Shown: positions 35,094 through 42,849, numbered from the stretch's first letter. The stretch is DNA of 64,000 bases from JBBDNV01 sp040877415 (GCA_040877415.1 JBBDNV010000090.1:1-64000), one strand, 5' to 3'. The notes: generated by a model not told the origin, from the sequence alone. Translations and numbers: made by a program.

Positions 35094-35385
35094 CGGCATC
35101 GCGGTGTCTGGAGAGAATCTGTTTGTCGTGAACTATTCCCTCGGAACGATTGGCGAATACACCACCTGCGGGGCGACCGTCAACGGCAACCTCGTCTCGG
35201 GGTTGACCCAACCGTATGGCATCGCGGTGTCTGGAGAGAATCTGTTTGTCACGAACGTTGCGCTCGGAACGATTGGCGAATACACCACCTCGGGGGCAAC
35301 GGTGAACGCCTCGCTGATCACGGGGTTGTTCGGCCCAACTGGCATCGAGGTGTCTGGATCAGGAAAAATCAAAGATGCACCGGTG
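35094..35385 (+). pseudogene. Fragment of an NHL/beta-propeller-type gene
   Basis: In the plus strand frame that reads PLGIAVSGENLFVVNYSLGT a unit of about 45 residues is repeated twice and starts a third time (GIAVSGENLFVTNVALGTIG, GIEVSGSG). The repeats look like NHL/SMP-30-type propeller blades. There is no start codon, because the left end is cut at the tail remnant at 35093, and the right end stops in unrelated sequence near 35370. It is likely the debris of a secreted repeat protein, perhaps with a PEP-CTERM relative downstream. Confidence 0.55.
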
Positions 35386-35412
35386 GCTCCCGCCAGGTGT
35401 CAGTCGGCGCTT

Positions 35413-35443
35413 AAAACCAGCCTTACTCAAGCTGGCTGGTTTT
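35413..35443. terminator. Bidirectional hairpin terminator
   Basis: Stem AAAACCAGCC (35413-35422) pairs with GGCTGGTTTT (35434-35443) around an 11-base loop; the T tract is on both strands. It follows the PEP-CTERM gene stop (35481) on the minus strand and should terminate it. Confidence 0.7.
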
Positions 35444-35480
35444 AACGCGCCGATAGGTTTCGGGTCGACGTTGCTAAAGT

Positions 35481-36116
35481 CTACGCGCGCTTCCGCCAAA
35501 GGCAGCCGATGCCCAACAGACCAAGGGCGGCGAGAGCGAGTGAGGAGGGCTCCGGCACTACTTCCACGTTGAGATTCGCCATCCACACGCGTTCAGATCC
35601 GAAAAAATCGTTGCCGAACGTGAGCAGTGTGGTTTCGACGTACCCATAGCCATTGTAGGCCACCAGCGGATTGACGGTAAAATTCAGGTCAATATTGTAC
35701 AAATCGTCGAGGTTCACCGCCACCACGCGATACTGCTCGCCACTTTGCAACACGATCGGCGTTATGGAGGCGTAGCGGTAGTCGGCACTGAACGGATCGG
35801 TGCTTTGCACGAACGTTGACACCAGAAGACTGGCATCCGACTCTTTGAAGATTCCCACCGGGATTCCGCCGCCAGTGATAAATCCGTCGCCGCTGTCGTC
35901 GTACGCGCCCAGGGCCGTTACCGTGAGGTCCTGCGCGCCGACGGTGAAGATTTCGCCAAATGACCAGGAACTGTTGCGGAAACTTTCGGGGCTGGGCAAG
36001 CCAAAGACGGGCGTCGGCGCCGCTGGGCAGGGCGCCGATACAGCCAGTAGCAGAATTGCAAGGGCGATAAACACCAGCGGCCCGGGAAGGCTTTGAGCCA
36101 GAGATTGCTTCTTCAC
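35481..36116 (-). CDS. PEP-CTERM secreted protein
   Basis: 211 residues from GTG 36116, nine bases after AGGGAGAAG. Signal peptide (LAQSLPGPLVFIALAILLLA region) precedes a beta-sandwich-like body with many Asp/Gly (ALGAYDDSGDGFITGGGI). The C-terminus VVPEPSSLALAALGLLGIGC then WRKRA is a PEP-CTERM signal. The frame remains open upstream for about 70 codons with no leader-like character; the GTG is preferred for its Shine-Dalgarno sequence. The 36117-36478 stretch upstream has no gene I can support. Confidence 0.75.
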   Translation of the reverse strand: MKKQSLAQSLPGPLVFIALAILLLAVSAPCPAAPTPVFGLPSPESFRNSSWSFGEIFTVGAQDLTVTALGAYDDSGDGFITGGGIPVGIFKESDASLLVSTFVQSTDPFSADYRYASITPIVLQSGEQYRVVAVNLDDLYNIDLNFTVNPLVAYNGYGYVETTLLTFGNDFFGSERVWMANLNVEVVPEPSSLALAALGLLGIGCLWRKRA

Positions 36117-36478
36117 TAGACTTCTCCCTGTGTAATTGTTGAAATGGCCAGCCGCACTGACGGGCTCGGATGCTTCCGGACCGCCAGACAACGACGGGCT
36201 GAAAAGGGCGCGGTCGACTGTGAGAGTCACATCAACCGAGTGCGCCGCGCGATGATGACTCGCGCGACTGCGAACAAAAGCCAGAACGCGCACCAGAGAG
36301 GTGCGCGAAATCAACGCGTTTCGCATTAGCCTGCCCTTTTTCTAATGAGACGCTCAAGAAACCGAGACGAACGACATGCTCAAACGAGAGCAGCCTTCAA
36401 ACTCCGGTTCATTAGCGTTTCTCACCAGATCGAGCGGTTCGTGCGAACACGGACAAGGGGTGATCACCCCGGGCCGGA

Positions 36479-37294
36479 CTATACCAGACGGCCAAAACAA
36501 TTGCAAGAAATTTTCGGGGAAAGTCGGCGAAATTCTATTCGGGCAATGAAATCTGAACTGGCGATCGCTTCGTCCGTGAAGGTGCGGGGGGTTCGACGCG
36601 AGCCCTGGAGGCCGCGGGCCTCGGCGGCGACGAATATCGTGATCTCACCGCGATCTAAGCGGGCACGAATGTCGCGCAGTTGAACCAGTATCTGCTCTGC
36701 CTCCTGGGGCGTGTCAGACCGTGTACCTTCCCGCAACTCCTGAGTCCACTGCTCGTTACCTTGCATGAGGTGCCTAATCTCGGCCGATAGTTCGCCTCCG
36801 CGCCTATACTCCTCGTGATGCCGTTTCGTCGCCGCCGCCAGCTTAGGATTTTTGATCGGTTGCCCCTCGAAATCCAGCACCGGCTCGGGCGCTGTTGTTT
36901 GGGGCGCGGGTGCTTCCGCAGGCACGCGGGAAAGGAGCTGCAACAAGTCGTCCAGCAGTTTCGCTTGCCGCTCAGTAACGTCGGCCATCTGCTTGAGTGC
37001 TTCGGGCGGATCGATTTTGCGCTCTTGCATTGCGGCGCTAGTCCGCATGGCGTCGGCGGAATTGCGCATCGCGCCGCCGACTTGCAAGCCTGAGGATTGG
37101 GGCGTTGCGTTTGTTTCGCGCTGGGGACGACGAGGGGGCGCGCGATTGTCTGAAACGTCGCGTGAACTGGTTGAAGCAACGAAAGGAGAAATGTCACTGG
37201 CACCGATGAGTATCGCCAGAGCCACGACGAGCACGCCGGATGCCACGGCGAAGCCCGCGACAGTTGGATTCATTCTCCGCTTCCGACGGTACAT
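36479..37294 (-). CDS. Single-pass membrane protein of unknown function
   Basis: 271 residues from ATG 37294 (GGAG upstream). One membrane segment at about 14-32 (VAGFAVASGVLVVALAILIG) follows a basic N-terminus (MYRRKRRM). The periplasmic or cytoplasmic remainder has helical, charged stretches (DVTERQAKLLDDLLQLLSRV, LSAEIRHLMQGNEQWTQELR, EQILVQLRDIRARLDRGE) likely to form a coil, linked by a Pro-rich part. No family recognised. It lies between the PEP-CTERM gene and the second hicB. Confidence 0.6.
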   Translation of the reverse strand: MYRRKRRMNPTVAGFAVASGVLVVALAILIGASDISPFVASTSSRDVSDNRAPPRRPQRETNATPQSSGLQVGGAMRNSADAMRTSAAMQERKIDPPEALKQMADVTERQAKLLDDLLQLLSRVPAEAPAPQTTAPEPVLDFEGQPIKNPKLAAATKRHHEEYRRGGELSAEIRHLMQGNEQWTQELREGTRSDTPQEAEQILVQLRDIRARLDRGEITIFVAAEARGLQGSRRTPRTFTDEAIASSDFIARIEFRRLSPKISCNCFGRLV

Positions 37295-37508
37295 GAATCG
37301 GTCTCCGGTCGGTAACAGGGAAGCAAGGGAGATTTTAGTCGCCAAGGGAGCGGATTGCAAAGCAACGGGACTGGGACGATGTGTTCTGCCGTGAGAATCC
37401 GAGCAACAGCCGTAAGCATGTGGCCGCCGGGTCAGGACCAGCCTAGTATCCGCAGTGCTGCGCGGAAATAATGGGGAGGTTCCGAATTGTCGAAATTTGG
37501 TGACGTCG

Positions 37509-37727
37509 ATGACACTGACCGCGGTTTTCATCCGTGTTCCCGAGGGCTATGTCGGTTTCGTTGAAGAACTGCCCGGGGCAAACACGCAAGGTGCGACGCT
37601 CGAAGTGACGAGGGAGAATCTGCGTGAGGCCGTTGCGCTGGTTCTGGAAGCTAATCGGGAAGTGGCCGAACAGACCTTGACCGGGCAGCAAGTTACGCGT
37701 GAGCCGTTCGAGCTGCCTGCGCAATGA
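37509..37727 (+). CDS. hicB: HicB-like antitoxin, second copy
   Basis: 72 residues from ATG 37509 (MTLTAVFIRVPEGYVGFVEE). Paralogue of the copy at 34792-35010: PGANTQGATLEVTRENLREA and QQVTREPFELPAQ repeat its key segments. The gene stop overlaps the start of a hicA remnant by ATGA. It stands outside the integrated element and just before the first att copy. Confidence 0.78.
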   Translation: MTLTAVFIRVPEGYVGFVEELPGANTQGATLEVTRENLREAVALVLEANREVAEQTLTGQQVTREPFELPAQ

Positions 37728-37771
37728 AACGCCATGCCTTGGTCCGGCACTTGGAGTCGCAAGAAACGTGA
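37724..37771 (+). pseudogene. hicA: hicA toxin remnant, stops after 15 codons
   Basis: The ATG at 37724 overlaps the hicB stop (ATGA), the normal hicBA arrangement. It encodes MKRHALVRHLESQET and stops. The first 11 residues match the start of HicA (MKRxxLxRHLE) but the rest of the toxin is missing, because the sequence changes to a G/C-rich stretch. Confidence 0.7.
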
Positions 37772-37870
37772 GCAGTTGAGCAGGTGACCGCAGGAGAGCG
37801 GACGCCCGGTCGTTCAACGTGTCGCTCGTTTTGCTCACCTGTTCTCCTGTTCTACTGCTCTCCTGCTCCA

Positions 37871-37891
37871 TTTTTCGCCAGAGGCGAAAAA
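37871..37891. terminator. Terminator-like hairpin beside att1
   Basis: Stem TTTTTCGCC (37871-37879) pairs with GGCGAAAAA (37883-37891). It immediately adjoins the tRNA-like att copy in the place where a tRNA terminator would be. A weaker relative, TCGCC/GGCGA, is next to att2 at about 38719-38732, so the pair (tRNA 3' half plus terminator) appears to be carried together. Confidence 0.6.
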
Positions 37892-37892
37892 T

Positions 37893-37947
37893 AGGCCCGG
37901 CAGGACTCGAACCTGCGACCAAGGGATTATGAGTCCCCGGCTCTGAC
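37893..37947. repeat. att copy 1: displaced 3' half of the CAT tRNA
   Basis: The first 43 bases (37893-37935) are identical to att copy 2 and match the tRNA at 54450-54492 with two differences that keep the T-stem base-paired. A further 12 bases match the tRNA with one mismatch (GCTCTGAC), then identity is lost. This is the outermost mark of an insertion in the same tRNA. Confidence 0.75.
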
Positions 37948-37955
37948 TGACGGCC

Positions 37956-38300
37956 TCACGGATTGTCTTGCAGAATCTTTCGCAGCGGAATTACCAGCGC
38001 TGGCAGGTCGTTTTGGCATGTGTCCCAGACGATGGTTGGGTCAACCTGATAATAGCCGTGAACGATGCGATTACGCATGCCGCACATCACGTCCCATGGT
38101 ATTTCGGGCCACTGCTGGGCCACGGTTTGAGGAACATGACGGGCTGCCTCGCCGATCACCGTGAGGTTCGCCGTAACCGCCTTGAGCGTCTTGGCATCGG
38201 CCAGGAACTGATCGCGATCCATGCCGGCAATGAACGATTCGGTTTCGGCGACCGCGTCGAGTATATCCTGAATACGCTGCTGCCAGCGCTCACGTGACAC
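37956..38300 (-). CDS. hepT: HEPN-domain toxin, HepT (DUF86 family)
   Basis: 114 residues from GTG 38300, which overlaps the stop of mntA. Helical bundle with the HEPN motif in GMRNRIVHGYYQVDPTIVWD (RN, then H followed by GY). HepT toxins are RNases blocked by AMPylation or other modification from MntA. The gene starts with MSRERWQQRIQDILDAVAET, typical for DUF86. It stops just 9 bases from the first att copy. Confidence 0.83.
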   Translation of the reverse strand: MSRERWQQRIQDILDAVAETESFIAGMDRDQFLADAKTLKAVTANLTVIGEAARHVPQTVAQQWPEIPWDVMCGMRNRIVHGYYQVDPTIVWDTCQNDLPALVIPLRKILQDNP

Positions 38301-38583
38301 GGACGGCCTCACTTTCGATGTGCCGGCGCAGGGCAGGGCGCAGGCTTTGGGGCGTGCCTAGATCGACTTCACAACCAAGCAGCTCTTGCAAGTGCAGTTG
38401 CAGCCGCACCAGGCCGAAATATCCGGTCGGAACTGCAAACTCCACCAGCATATCGACGTCGCTGGTCGGCGTGGCCGAATCGCGGGCCACGGAGCCGAAA
38501 ATCGATAACGTGCGAACGCCAAATTGGCGCTGCAATTGCGTCCAGTGAGCACGAAGAATTCGCAGCGTCTCGTCGCGAGTCAC
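38290..38583 (-). CDS. mntA: MNT-domain nucleotidyltransferase antitoxin, MntA
   Basis: 97 residues from GTG 38583 (AAGGG upstream). The motif SIFGSVARDSATPTSDVDML holds GS and the DxD pair of minimal nucleotidyltransferases. The rest is LVRLQLHLQELLGCEVDLGT. MntA AMPylates a tyrosine of HepT and so silences it. The stop overlaps the hepT start, so the two are co-translated. They occupy the whole space between att copy 1 and att copy 2. Confidence 0.84.
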   Translation of the reverse strand: MTRDETLRILRAHWTQLQRQFGVRTLSIFGSVARDSATPTSDVDMLVEFAVPTGYFGLVRLQLHLQELLGCEVDLGTPQSLRPALRRHIESEAVRVT

Positions 38584-38735
38584 GGCCCTTGCCTCCCAAC
38601 CACATTATTGCACACGCGATCAAGGCATTGGGGATCAAGGGGTGATTCTCAAAGCCCTAACCCTGGCGCCTGGCCCAGGTGCGGGTTCGCTTTTCGCCCG
38701 GCCTCCTTCCGTTGCTCTCGCCACAGGCGAAAATT

Positions 38736-38778
38736 AGGCCCGGCAGGACTCGAACCTGCGACCAAGGGATTATGAGTC
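38736..38778. repeat. att copy 2 (attL of the large element)
   Basis: Forty-three bases identical to 37893-37935 and differing at two positions from 54450-54492. It contains the 3' part of the tRNA down to the anticodon loop ATTATGAGTC. The two differences (C/T and G/A) change the T-stem pair from C-G to T-A. It marks the left end of the element. Confidence 0.78.
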
Positions 38779-38933
38779 AACAGGAAGCGCAAGAAAAGGC
38801 CGCGAATACGCAACTTTCTGCGCCCGTTGACACAAAATTTGACACAGACAATTCGGAACTGGCAAAAATCGTAGCCGCTTGGCCGCACCTAGCAGCGCCG
38901 ATCCGCCGGGCCATGATGGCGCTAGTTGGCTGA
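38779..38933 (+). other. Stranded C-terminal tail of the integrase reading frame
   Basis: In the frame that runs through att2 (RPGRTRTCDQGIMS) this interval encodes 51 codons ending in a stop: QQEAQEKAANTQLSAPVDTK, a short linker, then ELAKIVAAWPHLAAPIRRAM and MALVG. The integrase gene runs through the other att copy in the same frame (RPGRTRTYDQGIMS, then PLL stop). Joining the ends in an excised circle would fuse this tail to the integrase. It has no start codon of its own. Confidence 0.65.
38827..38846. repeat. Candidate integrase arm-type site, left
   Basis: TTGACACAAAATTTGACACA (20 bases) is repeated exactly at 54288-54307, within the integrase gene. The block itself contains TTGACACA twice. 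The left one lies 48 bases inside att2; the right one lies 142 bases inside the other att. Short paired repeats on both sides of the core are expected of arm-type integrase sites, though here they also lie in coding sequence. Confidence 0.5.
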
Positions 38934-38998
38934 GACTTTGAGACCCCATTTCCGGCGCTAATCGCACTAGCGCCGGAAACCTGGAATCCGGCGCAATT

Positions 38999-39355
38999 TC
39001 ATCGCGCCGAATCACTGTGCCCAAGAGCGGCTTCGGATGCTGCCTTGAACGCGGGCCAAAACTCATCGAGCCCGTCAAGGTTTAGCTCGCCAAGCCCCAA
39101 AAATTTCGCCCGGTCTAAGAAAAGCTCGCATTTGGCAACGTACTCGCCATTGCCGGTGTGCCCGTAGTAAGGCTCAAGGTATTTGCAGAGCTTTTCCAGC
39201 GTCATCCCCTGCTCTTTGCTGTGGCGCTCAAAGCAACTAATCACGTCCTTGAATCGCTGAACCCAATCGCTACCCGCAAGCTCGCCAAGCAGCGTTGCTG
39301 CCTGTTTTAGATCGTCGGATTTCACCGCCGCTCTAAGCTGTACTGCCTTGTCCAT
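38999..39355 (-). CDS. Element gene of unknown function, 118 aa
   Basis: 118 residues from ATG 39355 (MDKAVQLRAAVKSDDLKQAA). Mostly helical, with TLLGELAGSDWVQRFKDVIS and KLCKYLEPYYGHTGNGEYVA. It contains no catalytic motif I recognise. It points away from the tail/att2 and faces the small plus-strand gene at 39476. An upstream frame extends much further but is shared with other genes on the opposite strand, so it is rejected. Confidence 0.5.
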   Translation of the reverse strand: MDKAVQLRAAVKSDDLKQAATLLGELAGSDWVQRFKDVISCFERHSKEQGMTLEKLCKYLEPYYGHTGNGEYVAKCELFLDRAKFLGLGELNLDGLDEFWPAFKAASEAALGHSDSAR

Positions 39356-39475
39356 AGCTGTGCTCCGAAAACGGCATTGTACCGGGGACCGCCGTCGTGT
39401 CGAATCGGCAGCTTGCGCCCGGCCGCTGGTTGGCGTAGAATCGCGGTTTTCCAACAACACTCGAAGGGCTAAGAA

Positions 39476-39709
39476 ATGCTGTTCAAATGCTATCGCTCGC
39501 CCGTGATTCGGAACCTTGCCGTAATGACGGATGATCCCAAAAAGCTCCCTGGCTCCGATTTGAAATGGGAGCTTTTCACCGAATTCGATGAAGCCGACCC
39601 GACCCGCAAAGCGTGGATTCGGGATGAGCTTTTGCAAGCCGCCAAAGACATGATTGCGAAGGATGGCTTTGCCCAAATGCAGCCCGGCGCAAGCGTTCTC
39701 GTCTACTAG
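39476..39709 (+). CDS. Small element protein, 77 aa
   Basis: 77 residues (MLFKCYRSPVIRNLAVMTDD...) ending in KDGFAQMQPGASVLVY. Alternating charged helix in the middle (TRKAWIRDELLQAAKDMIA). No family recognised. Its stop is two bases from the next start, so the genes at 39476 and 39712 form a unit. The first start is not backed by a strong Shine-Dalgarno sequence. Confidence 0.55.
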   Translation: MLFKCYRSPVIRNLAVMTDDPKKLPGSDLKWELFTEFDEADPTRKAWIRDELLQAAKDMIAKDGFAQMQPGASVLVY

Positions 39710-39711
39710 CC

Positions 39712-40389
39712 ATGACCGACGACGACGACGACGATATTGACGAACTGGACTACAGCATATCATTTCGCATCGGCCGCAGTCTCGCCGATGGTGGCGGCGA
39801 AGATCATGCCGTCCAGATTCATGGCGAGATTATTTATGACACTGGCGAATCGGGGAACGCCCCGCCGGAAGTGGTCGGCACGCTCGATGGCTATCTCTGC
39901 CAAGTCAGCAATGCGATCGACAGTGGCGCGGACGTGTTTTGGGAAGTGTTTGACCAAAGCCAAACACTGAACAACTTGCATAGTGCCGTCTTTGATGGTG
40001 ACACGGGTGAAGTGAAGGAAGAAATCAAAGACCAATGGAACGGCGAGCCAGTTGGCGATGACGTGCTCTATATCGAGCTTATCCACGTTCTCCCCGCGCA
40101 TCGCGGCCACAACCTTGGCTTGCGGGCGCTATATCGCGCCATCGAACTATTCGGCCCGGCAAATGGGTTGGTTGTGATTGAGCCCGGACCGCTCCAGCAT
40201 GGCGGGAGAGCAGCCGATTACACGCAACTAGAATTGTGCCGATTCGAGCAAGATAAGAAGAAAGCGCTTACCCGGCTGCGGCGCTATTGGAAAAAGTTTG
40301 GCTTCCGCCAGATTCCCAATAGCAACTACTTCGCGTTTCCGATGGCGTTCAGTCTGCCTAAATTCAAAAAGATCATGCCCAAGGAATAA
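39712..40389 (+). CDS. GNAT-fold-like protein, 225 aa
   Basis: Acidic leader (MTDDDDDDIDELDYSISF), then a domain with YIELIHVLPAHRGHNLGLRA, which recalls motif A (R/Q-x-x-G-x-G/A) of GCN5-related N-acetyltransferases, and RAIELFGPANGLVVIEPGP. The rest is a helical C-terminus with RLRRYWKKFGFRQIPNSNYF, a typical end for the fold. The acetyl-CoA pyrophosphate loop is imperfect (HRGHNLG), so the assignment is moderate. It sits right after the 77-aa gene. Confidence 0.5.
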   Translation: MTDDDDDDIDELDYSISFRIGRSLADGGGEDHAVQIHGEIIYDTGESGNAPPEVVGTLDGYLCQVSNAIDSGADVFWEVFDQSQTLNNLHSAVFDGDTGEVKEEIKDQWNGEPVGDDVLYIELIHVLPAHRGHNLGLRALYRAIELFGPANGLVVIEPGPLQHGGRAADYTQLELCRFEQDKKKALTRLRRYWKKFGFRQIPNSNYFAFPMAFSLPKFKKIMPKE

Positions 40390-40511
40390 GCGCGCCTGGA
40401 GCGATGGCCCTTGGCTGGCGTAGAATCACGGCTGGCCAAAGGCGGGGTACGCCATTTCAATGTCAAACCGCTGGTCCGGCCCAACGTGCTTCGGTTCGGG
40501 AGGCAAGTGTC

Positions 40512-40955
40512 ATGCAAGACAAAGATGTAGATAAGTTCTATCGGGACAATCCCGATTGCCTCAACAGTATGTTCATTGCTAAGGGGCCGGACGGCAACCC
40601 CGTGGTGAGCCAATTCCCCAACGACGCACGAGACAATCCGCCCAACTACCTTTGGGTCTTTGACACAGCCGACGCCCTTGCTGGCGCGATGAGGGCATTC
40701 GGCGTCCACGACTATAAGGCTGTCCAAGTTGACAACTCGAAAAAGCTACTCGGCTCTTGCCGAAGACGCGGCGTGCGGATTTTCCCAAACCCGCACCAAG
40801 GGACCGTCGTCACGATCACAATCCTACCGGACGGCACTAAAGAAACGCGAGAAACCGGCTTACCCCGCGATGCCTTTCTCACCAAAAATCAACTTGAGGC
40901 TTTCGTGCGACTTGCGGAGTCTCAGCTTGAACGTGGTGACGCGACAAATGATTAG
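40512..40955 (+). CDS. Element protein of unknown function, 147 aa
   Basis: 147 residues from ATG 40512 (MQDKDVDKFYRDNPDCLNSM). Beta-rich segments (KAVQVDNSKKLLGSCRRRGV, VVTITILPDGTKETRETGLP) and a C-terminal helix (LEAFVRLAESQLERG). No recognised motif. Twenty-seven bases before the T5orf172-like gene on the same strand. The upstream in-frame extension is rejected because it lacks a start with ribosome-binding sequence. Confidence 0.5.
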   Translation: MQDKDVDKFYRDNPDCLNSMFIAKGPDGNPVVSQFPNDARDNPPNYLWVFDTADALAGAMRAFGVHDYKAVQVDNSKKLLGSCRRRGVRIFPNPHQGTVVTITILPDGTKETRETGLPRDAFLTKNQLEAFVRLAESQLERGDATND

Positions 40956-40982
40956 CACGAACGCGCCGCGACGTTGAAACAA

Positions 40983-41750
40983 ATGCCCAAGCCAGACAAA
41001 TTCGATGGCGTCATCGTCGAACGGACGATTCAAGACGGCCGCGTCTTCGCGTCGGACAAAAATGGACGTAGCTGTTGGGATTCGGAAAATCCAGAGCGCG
41101 TTATTCTGACGGAAGACCTACGGCGATACGCACCTGGCTTGCACCCCGGCCAGCTTGGCTGGACGGTGCCCGGCACGACGGACGGCTACAAATGGGTTGA
41201 CGTGAAATTTGACAACGGGGCTCAACTGGCCATTCTCACTTACGGCTTGGAGCGCGTGACGCCGGAAGCGGCAGCCGATATCGCGACTGTCATTCTTGCC
41301 GAGAACCGCAACACAAGATTTGACGCTGACCCCATCGTCGCGGCGCGATGCTTGGGGGAGTTTATTGGCCAAGAGTACGCGCCCTACGTCGATACGGATT
41401 CCGTCGTCAAAGCCGGAGCGGGCTGCCAAGAGCTATACGCATTTACCTTTCCGAGCTTGCGCCGGCTCGCGGCCATCGACCAAACAGACTATCCGGTCAA
41501 GATCGGCTACACTGCCGATCGTGACATTGGCGCGATTCAGCGCGTGCGCAGCTTTATGTTCGAGCCAGCGGCGTACCCAGAACGCCCGCAGTTGCTCTTG
41601 ATCTACCGGACGGACGATGGCCGCGCCCTTGAATTGGCCGTTCATCGTCAGTTACGCCCGAAACGGTTGGCGACTGCCGTTGGCAAGGAATGGTTTTTGA
41701 CGACGGGTGAAACCGTACTAGCGATTTGCCAAGCAACGGCGCTCCGCTAG
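40983..41750 (+). CDS. T5orf172/GIY-YIG-superfamily nuclease-like protein
   Basis: 255 residues from ATG 40983 (a TTG nine bases upstream is the alternative). The C-terminal ~110 residues match the T5orf172 / GIY-YIG pattern: ELYAFTFPSLRRL, then VKIGYTADRDIGAIQRVRSF, and the acidic-histidine stretch ALELAVHRQLRPKR, WFLTTGE. The N-terminal part (about 1-130) is specific, with ERVTPEAAADIATVILAENR. It may act as a DNA nuclease in element defence or maintenance. Its 3' end overlaps the convergent gene at 41718 by 33 bases. Confidence 0.65.
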   Translation: MPKPDKFDGVIVERTIQDGRVFASDKNGRSCWDSENPERVILTEDLRRYAPGLHPGQLGWTVPGTTDGYKWVDVKFDNGAQLAILTYGLERVTPEAAADIATVILAENRNTRFDADPIVAARCLGEFIGQEYAPYVDTDSVVKAGAGCQELYAFTFPSLRRLAAIDQTDYPVKIGYTADRDIGAIQRVRSFMFEPAAYPERPQLLLIYRTDDGRALELAVHRQLRPKRLATAVGKEWFLTTGETVLAICQATALR

Positions 41751-42125
41751 TGCCCAGTCGTACAGCACGACAACGTATCCGGCGAGCGAAGAATCCCAGC
41801 GCTCTTCGTAGACGGCGGCAATCGCCCGGCGGGGGCAACGATACTCACAATCAATGTTCGGGTTCCAATCCCAACCAATGAAGCCATCGAAGTCGAGGTT
41901 GAATAGGCGGGGCGGCTCACCAACCGGCTGCGATGGCGGGCAAAGGACCAAATTGCCCTTCCGCACAATGACTGATTGTCGCCACGCCAGAGGCCCAATC
42001 TCACCGGGGTCAATCTCGCCTTCGTGCTTTTCAAAGTCCGAAAACTGAGCAACGATCATTCGTGCCCCGTAGCGGTGTCTCTCGATAAGCTCGTCGATGC
42101 TGGTTTCAGAAAGCGTTCGATTCAT
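41718..42125 (-). CDS. Element protein of unknown function, 135 aa
   Basis: 135 residues from ATG 42125 (MNRTLSETSIDELIERHRYG). It contains FSDFEKHEGEIDPGEIGPLA, a strand-rich middle (RQSVIVRKGNLVLCPPSQPV) and WDWNPNIDCEYRCPRR, ending LYDWALAERRCLANR. No family recognised. The tail-to-tail overlap with the preceding plus-strand gene shows dense packing. Confidence 0.45.
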   Translation of the reverse strand: MNRTLSETSIDELIERHRYGARMIVAQFSDFEKHEGEIDPGEIGPLAWRQSVIVRKGNLVLCPPSQPVGEPPRLFNLDFDGFIGWDWNPNIDCEYRCPRRAIAAVYEERWDSSLAGYVVVLYDWALAERRCLANR

Positions 42126-42285
42126 TTTGAAACTCCATTTTCCTACGGCCCTATCCAAAAACTCATACTAGCGACTCAGCGCGCCGGAAATCAAATTTGA
42201 CCGCGAGTCACCTGTAGGCAGGCTATGCAAAACGACGCGCGATAGTCAATGCGATTCTGCTAGCACTCTCCAAGACCTACGAAAA

Positions 42286-42316
42286 AAGCCGCTGGGGGAA
42301 GACGCCCCAGCGGCTT
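42286..42316 (-). terminator. Rho-independent terminator of the 42338 gene
   Basis: AAGCCGCTGGGG (42286-42297) pairs with CCCCAGCGGCTT (42305-42316); on the minus strand the stem is followed by TTTTTTC. It begins 22 bases after the stop at 42338. Confidence 0.85.
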
Positions 42317-42337
42317 GATTAAGTCTGCCCGGCCGAA

Positions 42338-42724
42338 CTAAACCAGCCCCAAGATTTCGTCGCGCACCGCGTCCGCCATTCGATAAACGTTGCACCCGCG
42401 ATTCGCATCCCATTCGCTAGTCAGCGGGTTTTGCGCGCTTTCATCGTTGATCGCCCGATAGGAATTACGGTGGTAGGAGCGTAAGGTGTCCCTGTCTATC
42501 CCCGACGTTTGGGCAAGATCATCAAAAGTCCAAGTGGCATTCGTTTGGGCATGGCGAGCAGCAATTTCCCAAAAACTGCGCGAGCCTTCGCCTAGATGCG
42601 AAAACCAATCCGCGACGTTCCCCGCCGTGTGAGCCGGCAGAGTGATTCCGCGAAAGGTTTCCAAGGCGGCTGTTGCTGCATCCATATCGCCGGGGAACTC
42701 AAACTCGATCGTGACGCGAACCAT
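42338..42724 (-). CDS. Element protein of unknown function, 128 aa
   Basis: 128 residues from ATG 42724, preceded by GGAGG. Begins MVRVTIEFEFPGDMDAATAA with a short beta-strand, then helical segments FWEIAARHAQTNATWTFDDL (a winged-helix-like spacing) and RDTLRSYHRNSYRAINDE. A helix-turn-helix is possible around residues 60-95. A strong terminator follows. No family recognised. Confidence 0.6.
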   Translation of the reverse strand: MVRVTIEFEFPGDMDAATAALETFRGITLPAHTAGNVADWFSHLGEGSRSFWEIAARHAQTNATWTFDDLAQTSGIDRDTLRSYHRNSYRAINDESAQNPLTSEWDANRGCNVYRMADAVRDEILGLV

Positions 42725-42849
42725 GAGAAGTACCTCCAAGGGTTTTGTTTGGGATACCCGGAGTTTACAACAGATGAATGCAGGTGTCAAGGGCCATGTA
42801 CAGGTGGCCTATTTGCCTGTTGGGGTGCAGGCCGCTGCCCCATTATGCG

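Noticed and set aside
35094..35370. Direct repeats that could be taken for a CRISPR array
   Set aside because: They are about 135-base protein-coding units (propeller-like), only two and a part.
37893..38778. Transposon between att1 and att2
   Set aside because: No terminal inverted repeats or transposase; the flanking repeats are tRNA-derived att copies.
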